A stretch of DNA of 5,823 nt from UBA7396 sp036172015 (GTDB taxonomy: Bacteria > Patescibacteriota > Gracilibacteria > BD1-5 > UBA6164), in NCBI GenBank assembly GCA_036172015.1, contig JAVHSE010000004.1, positions 1 through 5,823 of the forward strand, given 5' to 3'. The notes under the pieces are model-generated. The model was given only the letters and a program-made list of their open reading frames with translations. It ran no database searches and was not told where the DNA came from. The position numbers were made by a program, and so were the translations under genes. Of this stretch, positions 1 to 5,823 are shown in pieces (within the stretch, counting starts at the first letter, position 1; every line of letters starts with the position of its first letter).

Positions 1-13
1 CAAAAGTTTTAAT

Positions 14-154
14 TTAAACTATTTCGTTTACTCGGGATCTTATATCTTCAATTTGATTATCCGTTCCATGTGATTCTAAAATTCCGGCTAAATCTTGATC
101 TAAATCCAACGAATCAATATAAGAATTCATTCTTGCATTTTGTATATTTGTCAT
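14..154 (-). CDS. Small hypothetical protein, 46 aa
   Basis: Short open frame from an ATG (complement of 152-154) to TAA (complement of 14-16). The product starts MTNIQNARMNSYIDSLD and ends IEDIRSRVNEIV. It is hydrophilic and fairly acidic, with no signal peptide, membrane segment or cysteine, and I recognise no family. It could form one or two short helices. It is divergent from the response-regulator operon, with 142 bp between the two starts, and the bases before its ATG (TTATAATT) resemble those before the regulator's ATG. Unlike the larger genes it has no in-frame UGA, but with only two glycines (both GGA) that says little. A 46-codon frame is short enough in AT-rich DNA to be chance, although TAA and TAG are frequent there and codon composition looks protein-like. 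Moderate to low confidence. Confidence 0.45.
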   Translation of the reverse strand: MTNIQNARMNSYIDSLDLDQDLAGILESHGTDNQIEDIRSRVNEIV

Positions 155-179
155 AATTATAAATTAATATATAAAATTA

Positions 180-193
180 CTAACGGCCATTAG
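180..193. promoter_or_regulatory. Near-perfect 14-bp palindrome, possible operator
   Basis: CTAACGGCCATTAG reads almost the same on both strands: six of seven base pairs match, centred on GGCC. It is a small GC-rich island in the AT-rich divergent region between the small ORF and the response regulator. Its centre lies about 21.5 bp, roughly two helical turns, from the centre of the palindrome at 201-215, so both could sit on one face of the DNA. Binding by any protein is inference. Confidence 0.3.
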
Positions 194-200
194 TTGAAAG

Positions 201-215
201 AATTGTAGTACAATT
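201..215. promoter_or_regulatory. Perfect 15-bp palindrome, possible operator
   Basis: AATTGTAGTACAATT has 7-bp perfect arms around a single central G. It lies 82-96 bp upstream of the response-regulator ATG, just after a TTGAAA (194-199) that could serve as a -35 element, though the only -10 candidates near it (TTTAAA at 215-220) are poor. A repressor or autoregulatory site is possible. OmpR-type regulators more often bind direct repeats, so this is not specific evidence for the neighbouring regulator. Confidence 0.35.
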
Positions 216-267
216 TTAAAGACAAATCAAGTTAAAATTTGAAAAAAATAAAAAAACTCTTACAGTG

Positions 268-282
268 TCTATTGTTAATAGA
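268..282 (+). promoter_or_regulatory. Small inverted repeat before the response-regulator start
   Basis: TCTATT and AATAGA form 6-bp arms around a GTT spacer and end 14 bp before the regulator ATG at 297. The sequence could be a minor operator or a weak 5'-leader hairpin. A weak promoter reading also overlaps it: TTACAG (260-265), 17 bp, TTAAAT (283-288). That would leave almost no leader. Evidence is weak. Confidence 0.2.
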
Positions 283-296
283 TTAAATAAATAATT

Positions 297-962
297 ATGA
301 AAAAAATACTGATCATCGAAGATAATTTTGGAATATCAAATTCTCTCAAAATTTATTTAGAAAATTCTGATTTTGAAGTAGATGTAGAAAATTCTTGAGA
401 ATATGCCACTCAAATAATTTTAGAAAAAAAATATGATGCTATTATTTTGGATATCAATTTACCCGTAAAAGATGGAATTACTATCTGTAAAGAAGTCCGT
501 CTCAAATCAGAGGTACCAATAGTTATGCTTACAGCACGAGATTCTGAACTCGATAAAATAATTGGACTCGAAATTGGAGCTGATGATTATATTTCAAAAC
601 CATTTTCCCCCAGAGAATTACTCGCAAGAATGAATACTATTCTCAGAAGAACTAAAATAATAGCTCATACAAAAAACACACTCAAAATTAAAGATATTGA
701 AATAGATATTGAAAAAATTACAGTAACAAAAGCAGGAAAAGAAATTGCTTTCACAAAAAATGAATTCGAAATATTTAAAAAAATAGTAGCTGAACACTGA
801 AAAATGGTCGAAAGAAATACTCTTATGAAAGATATTATTGGATATGATAATTATGCTTTTGATAGAACTATTGATACTCATATAAAAAATATTAGAAAAA
901 AATTAGATGATAAAGATATTATTCTCACTATCAGGTGAAAATGATATAGATTACATATTTAA
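297..962 (+). CDS. OmpR/PhoB-family response regulator (table 25)
   Basis: DNA-binding response regulator of 221 aa, the usual length for the OmpR/PhoB family. Residues 1-117 form a receiver domain: it opens MKKILIIEDN with acidic E8/D9, carries the phosphoacceptor D52 in ILDINLPVKDG, the switch T79 in VMLTARD, Y98 and the conserved K101 in DDYISKPFSPREL. Residues about 125-221 form the winged helix, with FTKNEFEIF, the recognition-helix region around DRTIDTHIKNIRKKL, and the terminal hairpin TIRGKGYRLHI. Four UGA codons (396, 798, 936, 942) are read as glycine; the last two give the family's RGxGYR motif, which fixes the code. The ATG at 297 gives the canonical N-terminus; there is no Shine-Dalgarno. 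The kinase at 973 follows after 10 bp and is the presumed phosphodonor. Its regulon cannot be read from the window. Confidence 0.96.
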
Positions 963-972
963 ATTTTAAATT

Positions 973-2286
973 ATGACTCTTTCTAGAAAAATTATTTTCT
1001 CTCTTTTATGAAGTATAGTTTTTATTACGAGTATAAATATATTTTCATTTTATGTATTTTATTCCTATTATTTTAAAATATATTTAGCTGAAAAAATTCA
1101 AACAAAACAAGAAATTACTATTGATTATGTGAATAAAATAATTGAAAAACAAACTCTCGAAGAAGTCGATAGTATTTTTAATGATATAGAATTAAGCTTT
1201 TTTGAATTACTCGACAAAAATAAGTGAAAAATAAAACTGGATAACAAAGAAAATATCGATATAGTCGTAAATTATTTATCAAAAGCCTGAGTAAATTTAA
1301 AATATTTAGAAGATGTTATTCCTAAAAATTATCTAGAAAAAATTATCGAAAATATCAAAAATAAACAAACTCCTGAATATAATTTTTTTCATAAACTCAT
1401 TAACTCAATTTTAATAACCAATTTTATATCTATACTTTTTTTAATTTTTGTATTACTTATCTTTACGAGAAAAATTATTTTTCCAATTAGACAAACCACT
1501 CAAAAAATAAAAGATTTAAAAATTGGAAAAGATTTTAGAATTATTAACTATAATAAAAAAGATGAAATTTGACTCCTGGTGAATGCTATTAATGGATTAA
1601 ATTTAAAACTTAATATTTGAGAAAATATTAGAAATAAACTTCTTGCTGATATTTCTCATGAATTAAAAACACCAATAACAGCTATACAATGCTATGTAGA
1701 ATGAATTAAAGATGGAGTCATCAAACTCGATGATACCATTCTCAATTCTATTATTAACGAAATGCAAAGACTTATTAAACTCGTTAACAAAATAATGGAA
1801 TTTGAAAAATACGAAAACCAAGAAATAACTCTCAATATTCAATCAGAAGATGTGAGATTTATCACCGAACAAGTCATTAAACAATTTAAACAAAAATTAA
1901 AAAATACCAACCAAAAAATTATTACTTCTGGTCTTGATAAAAAAATATTAACTGATAAAGATAGTTTTATACAAATTATACAAAATATTATTTCGAATTT
2001 TATAAAATATGCCGGAAATAAAACTATTCTCAAAATCGATTTTTGACTGAATTTTATCAAGTTTAGTGATAATGGAAAATGAATTTCAAAATGAGAAATC
2101 CCCTATATAAAAGAAAAATTTTATCAATGAAAACAAGAAAAAACTGGAGATATTGATGATAGATGAATTTGAATATGATTTAGTATCATTGATAAAATCA
2201 TACAAGCACTCAATTGGGAAATGGAGATCTCATCTGAAGAGTGAAAATGACTGGAAATAAAAATACTCACCAAAACTTCACATTAA
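973..2286 (+). CDS. Sensor histidine kinase, two TM segments, HAMP (table 25)
   Basis: Membrane histidine kinase of 437 aa, partner of the upstream regulator. TM1 spans about residues 7-30 and TM2 about 143-164, enclosing a Lys/Glu-rich extracytoplasmic sensor region of about 110 residues that I cannot assign to a known sensor fold. HAMP follows from about 166, with FPI near 171 and DEIG at 197-200. The dimerisation helix carries the phosphorylated H229 in ADISHELKTPITAI. The ATPase domain has the N box QNIISN (337-342), G1 box DNGKGI (366-371), F-box-like EKFYQ, and G2 box RGIGIGFS with G398, G400 and G402. Fifteen UGA codons encode Gly against about seven GGN codons, and all three G2 glycines are UGA. 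One UGG (2215-2217) encodes Trp. The start at 973 gives the short basic segment before TM1. The frame is intact, not a pseudogene. Ligand unknown. Confidence 0.95.
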
Positions 2287-2297
2287 AAACTTTTATT

Positions 2298-2317
2298 TTA
2301 TATATTTTTTATATAAT
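2298..2317 (+). promoter_or_regulatory. Candidate promoter with perfect -10 box, before the secreted protein gene
   Basis: TATAAT at 2312-2317 lies in the 63-bp gap after the kinase and would place the start site near 2324, giving a leader of about 26 nt before the ATG at 2350. No good -35 is seen at 17 bp (ACTTTT). The box overlaps a TTATATA/TATATAA inverted repeat (2298-2304 and 2310-2316), which may simply reflect AT-rich sequence or act as a weak hairpin. No convincing terminator is seen between the kinase and this gene, so readthrough from the operon is also possible. Confidence 0.35.
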
Positions 2318-2349
2318 CAACATATATATTGTATTCTTTGCTTATTTTT

Positions 2350-3150
2350 ATGAAAAATTTATTTTTAATTCTTATAATTTCATTTTTATTTTCTCCATAT
2401 TCTTATGGAAAAGAAAGTGATTTTTTTTCGAGTTGATTAACTATAAAAGAACTCAATCAAAATATAGAAAAATTAAAAGAAAATAAAGTCGAATTTCAAG
2501 AAAAAAACAAAGAATTATCAAAAGAATATGGGGAACTTATATCTTTTATCAGAACAAATTTAAATTCAGATGAAGTAAGTGAAATTAAACAAAAAGTTGA
2601 AATTTTTATGCATGAAAGAGTCATATTAGAAAAAACATTAAAAGATATTATAAATAATCTCAATGATACTTCAAAAGCAAAAAAAGATATTATTTTACAC
2701 AGAGCGAATTTTTATAAATATATTGCAAAATATGTTCAAAAAGAGAAAAGAGAAGATTTTATAGCCCATATAAAATTTCAAGTTCAATCAGAAAAAGAAT
2801 CAAAAGATTTGATTGATGAAATACTCACGAGTGAAAATATACTTGATCAAAAAGTAATCTATATAAAAGAAAAAATAGAAACTCACAAAGAAGATCTGCA
2901 AGGAAAAATAGAACTAAAAATTATTTCAAAAATAAAAGAAAGACTCAGTAATATTGATAGTAATAAAAAATATGAGGGTATAAATCAAGAAATAAAAAAT
3001 AAAGTTTATCGTGATTTTATCAAGCAAATTCAAAAAAAATCAGATGAAATAAAAAACACTCATTTAAGTGAGAATTATAAACAAATGAAACAAAATATTT
3101 TTGAAAATATGATAAAAGAAATTACTACTAAAATAAAAGACCAAAAGTAA
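2350..3150 (+). CDS. Secreted helical (coiled-coil) protein of unknown function
   Basis: Predicted exported protein of 266 aa. Residues 1-20 (MKNLFLILIISFLFSPYSYG) form a Sec-type signal peptide with likely cleavage after SYG and no lipobox cysteine. The rest is almost wholly hydrophilic and helical, rich in Lys, Glu, Ile and Asn, with long runs of heptad-like spacing, for example in TIKELNQNIEKLKENK and again through the C-terminal third. I see no Cys, Trp, proline-rich segment, enzyme motif or further membrane segment. One UGA (in SSGLT, just after the signal peptide) is read as Gly, so without table 25 the protein loses its export signal and seems to start at an internal ATG. I recognise no family. 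It lies directly downstream of the two-component pair, so it could be a regulated output or a periplasmic partner of the sensor; that is inference. No Shine-Dalgarno. It ends within the terminator hairpin. Confidence 0.88.
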
Positions 3151-3169
3151 TTTTTGGTCTTTTATTTTA
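3129..3169. terminator. Bidirectional intrinsic terminator, 18-bp perfect stem
   Basis: Left arm 3129-3146 and right arm 3152-3169 are perfectly complementary around the 5-nt loop GTAAT. The core is AAAAGACCAAAA paired with TTTTGGTCTTTT. Because both outer arms are A/T tracts, each strand yields a hairpin with a U-rich 3' side. It sits between two convergent genes, and overlaps the last codons of the secreted-protein gene and the stop codon of tldD, so it can end both transcripts. Confidence 0.82.
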
Positions 3170-4522
3170 ATTAACTCCACTCACTTTTAATTTCGTTAAA
3201 ATCGTTGGAGTTCCATCACTCACTGGCATCGACTGTCATTTTCCACATGTTCCTCCATCAAAAAAATCAAGATCATTACAAATTCCATATATTTCATTCA
3301 ACATTTCTGGTCCATTTCCACTCAAAGTCGCTCCAAAAACATTTTTTGTGAGTTTTCCATTTTCAATAAGAAATCCATTTTGAACTTTAAAAACAAAATC
3401 TCAAGTTGTGGTATTGACTTGACCTCACCCCATACGACTTACATACAAACCGTGTTGCACTTTTGCTATAAGATCTTCTTTTTTATCATTTCCTGGCATC
3501 AAGTAGGTATTCCCCATTCTTACTAAACTTTTATGCTTATAGGTTTCTTTTCTTCCATGTCCAGTTGATAGTACTCCAAATTTTTTGGCTGTTTTGGTAT
3601 TATGAAGATATGATTTTAACACTCAATTTTCGATAAGAACGGTACTTGCCGAAGGATTTCCTTCATGATCAAAATTATAAAATCATCTTTCTCAAACAGT
3701 GGTTGGATTATCAATAATATTGACACTCTGATGAGCAACTTTTTGACCAATTTTATCTTTATATGCTGAAGAATTTTGTAAATCAGCCTCAAGTCCATGT
3801 CAAACAGCTTCATGAATAATCGTTCCTCCAGCTTCATTTCCTATAATGACATCAATTTTTCCGTTCGGAGATGGGACTCAATCCAGTTGTTTTTCTAATA
3901 CATGAATTGATTTGAGGAGAGTATTTTTTATATTTTCTCTGTTTATTTCATCCATAATATCCGTTCCCACTATTTTTTCATAGATTTCTTCTCTTTTTCC
4001 ATTTTTTTCTCCAATAAGTTTCACAAAATAAGTATTATAAAAATTTGTATCTTTTGAAAAATTTCATTCACTATTCCCTACTATAAAAGATTTATTTGAT
4101 AAAATAAGAGAAATTTCACTCGATGTAATGATTGAATTTGTTTGTATATATGTTTGAAATAATTCTAAAGTTGCTGTAATAATATCATCAATCTCAAAAG
4201 AAATATCTTCAATATTTTCAAGCTCTAAAAAATCTTTTCCTTGTAAAATAATTTCGTTTTTCGTCTTTGGAAGTGAAAATTCTTTTTGAAATGATGATAT
4301 CTTTTCTCAAATATTTTCCATATCAGTAAACACCTTAAAATATTCATTTTCACCAGTTCTAGAAAGAATACTCATTCACTCTAAACTCGAAAAACTCGGA
4401 GTTCTAAACTCTCCATTAAGACAAATAAATCGAAAACTTTTTGATTTTTCAAAAAATATTTCACGAAATTCTCCATCAAAAGTATTGAGATATTGTTGTA
4501 ATTCTTCTTTGTTAATTTTCAT
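3167..4522 (-). CDS. tldD: TldD-like zinc metalloprotease subunit (table 25)
   Basis: 451-aa protein of the TldD/PmbA (U62) family, somewhat shorter than E. coli TldD (about 480 aa). The N-terminal half is divergent. The catalytic half begins near residue 225 and holds GNEAGGTIIHEAVGHGLEAD, with the HExxxH zinc motif at H237, E238 and H242. Later come FDHEGNPSASTVLIENGVL, STGHGRKE, and the C-terminal GGTCGKGQSMPV with C426, which in characterised TldD proteins helps bind zinc. Eleven UGA codons are read as Gly, including G241 inside HExxxH and the second Gly of CGKG. In known systems TldD pairs with TldE in a cytoplasmic protease that clips unfolded peptides, matures microcin B17 and degrades CcdA. 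Here the tldE-like gene lies 13 bp upstream in the same operon. The ATG at 4522 is in frame, with no Shine-Dalgarno. Substrate unknown. Confidence 0.93.
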
Positions 4523-4535
4523 ATTTTTATAATTA

Positions 4536-5813
4536 TTAAATAATTTTTTGATTTTTAAAACTCATACTCGGAACTTTAAAATTTCCATCTTCTTTAAAAT
4601 CATTTCAGAGAGCTTTTATATTTGAAAAAAGATGAATAATATCTCCACTCAGAGAAATATTTTTGATGTACTCTTTTTTTTCTCCATTTTCTAAAATATA
4701 TCATTCTCCATTCAAACTAAATTTACCAGTACTCGCATCAACCGTATGAAAAGCCATCAAATTCGTAAAGAGTATTTTACTTTCTACTCAATAATTTATA
4801 TCAGTTTCTCCAATTATTTCTATATTTGATATCGTTGAATTTCCAAGTTTTTCAATTCATTCTTTGAGAGCATTTTTATAATCATAAAATTTTGAAACAA
4901 AAATTCATTTCTCAAACAAAACTGTTTTTTTAGCTGTTACTCATTCTTTATCAAATAACAGAGTTCCAGTATAGTTTGTGAGTTCTGGATTATTGACGAG
5001 AGTAAAATTATTTCCAAATATTTGATCTCAGAGTTTATTTTTTGAAAACAAACTCACTCATTCTCTGATACTTTCGGCTCAAAGATTTCATAAAATCAAA
5101 TCAAGAAAATCTATGACTACTTCTCTATCAAGACTAATATTATATATTCACGATGGAATTTTTGCTTTTGAATCAGATATTTTAAATACTAATTCGTTTT
5201 CAAGTTTTTCGATATCTTTGATTTCAATATTCGGTTTCTTTTTGAGAGAAGCATATTTATAATGAGTTTCTCTTTTTTCTCCATTTTCACCAAAAATTTC
5301 CATATAATAAAAAGCTCCATTATCTTTTTGAGTTTTTATAGATCCCAGTGAATTGATATAATAATGAGTGGTTTGGCTGACTCAGAGAGAAAATCATTCT
5401 ATAGAAATATTATTTTTAAAATGATAGTTTTTAAATATATCAAATTGTGTCTCTAAATCAGCAAAACTAACTCCTTCGAGTTCAGGATTTGAAAAATCTT
5501 TTTCACAACTATCAGTAATGACTGGTAAGACTATATCTTCATCATATTGACCGAAATCAATAATTTTTATCATATCTTTGAGAGATGATTCTATTTTTTC
5601 TAAACTATATCCATCGATATCAAAAGTTGATTTTTTATGTTTTTTAATAATCGTAACCGAAGTATGTATATTTTCACTACTATCGAGACTTATTTCATCA
5701 TGAAGTGGTGAATATTCTAGATCTTTTGACCCAGAAATATGAATATTAAGAAATCAATCTACTTCATATTTTTGAAAAAGATGTATTATTTTTTGACTAT
5801 CATTTTTTATCAT
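4536..5813 (-). CDS. pmbA: TldE/PmbA-like protease partner subunit (table 25)
   Basis: Protein of about 425 aa in the TldD/PmbA family, close to the length of E. coli PmbA (about 450 aa). Family features are clearest in the C-terminal half: LVNNPELTNYTG, FDKEGVTAKKTVLFEKGIF, then VDASTGKFSLNGEGYILENG, ISLSGDIIHLFSNIKALGND and FKVPSM. There is no HExxxH and no GGTCGK, which fits the TldE role: a non-metal-binding subunit that forms the heterodimer with TldD and helps form the substrate cleft. About fourteen UGA codons are read as Gly. It ends in two tandem TAA codons, 13 bp before tldD. The ATG at 5813 gives a natural helical N-terminus (MIKNDSQKIIHLFQKYEVDG), but only three in-frame codons remain before the window edge, so an earlier start cannot be excluded. 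Promoter lies outside the window. Confidence 0.85.
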
Positions 5814-5823
5814 TTTATATTTT

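Noticed and set aside
618..881. Minus-strand ORF of 87 codons
   Set aside because: It is antisense to the response regulator, very rich in Phe, Ile and Ser, and resembles the reverse of Lys/Glu/Asn-rich coding sequence. No family signal.
1839..2060. Minus-strand ORF of 73 codons
   Set aside because: It lies wholly antisense to the kinase ATPase domain, which is strongly supported by its motifs.
297..2286. Regulator and kinase as pseudogenes broken by many UGA stops
   Set aside because: No frameshift is present, all TAA/TAG stops are at proper ends, and every UGA fits Gly in conserved motifs. Genetic recoding explains this better than decay.
2298..2316. TTATATA/TATATAA inverted repeat as terminator of the kinase operon
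   Set aside because: The stem is short and has no G-C pair, so it would be very weak. It more likely reflects local AT richness around the -10 box.
2608..3150. Start of the secreted protein gene at the internal ATG 2608
   Set aside because: That start only seems right if the upstream UGA is a stop. Reading UGA as Gly extends the frame to 2350 and reveals a clean signal peptide.
3616..3837. Minus-strand ORF of 73 codons within the tldD region
   Set aside because: It is in a different frame from the TldD product and overlaps the HExxxH segment. The tldD frame has clear family motifs.
297..5813. UGA as tryptophan (table 4, Mycoplasma-type)
   Set aside because: It would put Trp in DNGKGI, GIGIG, HEAVGHG and RGKGYR. 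A UGG codon for Trp also exists in the kinase (2215-2217).
1..5823. Mobile element, CRISPR array or phage signature
   Set aside because: No transposase, integrase, terminal inverted repeats with target duplications, spaced direct repeats or phage genes are visible. The base composition looks uniform by eye.

Overview
The window is very AT-rich and comes from a bacterium that reads UGA as glycine (translation table 25). This points to the Absconditabacteria (SR1) / Gracilibacteria (BD1-5) lineages of the Patescibacteria (CPR). The evidence is internal. With UGA read as stop, the genes fall into short fragments. With UGA read as Gly, five long reading frames appear, and the UGA codons land on invariant glycines: RGKGYRL at the end of the response regulator, DNGKGI and RGIGIGFS in the kinase ATP site, and HEAVGHGLEAD in the TldD metalloprotease site. 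By hand I count about 45 in-frame UGA codons. All coordinates and lengths below assume table 25. I cannot place the organism more precisely than SR1 or BD1-5.

Left part (1-296): a possible 46-residue ORF on the minus strand (14-154), then a 142-bp divergent intergenic region. That region holds two neighbouring palindromes (180-193, 201-215) and a third small inverted repeat (268-282) just before the next gene.

Centre, plus strand (297-3150): an OmpR-family response regulator (297-962) and, 10 bp later, a two-TM HAMP sensor histidine kinase (973-2286), forming a two-component operon. After a 63-bp AT-rich gap with a perfect TATAAT box comes a secreted, helical, Lys/Glu-rich protein of unknown function (2350-3150). 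It may be an output or partner of the two-component system; that is inference from position only.

Right part, minus strand (3167-5813): a TldE/PmbA-like gene (4536-5813) followed by a TldD-like gene (3167-4522), 13 bp apart in one operon. In characterised bacteria TldD and TldE form a heterodimeric zinc protease that degrades or trims unfolded peptides. The TldD copy keeps HExxxH and the C-terminal GGTCGK cysteine motif; the TldE copy lacks the metal site, as expected. The two operons converge, and an 18-bp perfect hairpin (3129-3169) spans both gene ends and probably terminates transcription both ways.

None of the starts has a recognisable Shine-Dalgarno sequence. No rRNA, tRNA, CRISPR array, insertion sequence or other mobile element was seen. 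The gene content is ordinary (signalling plus peptide proteolysis); the genetic code is the most distinctive feature.
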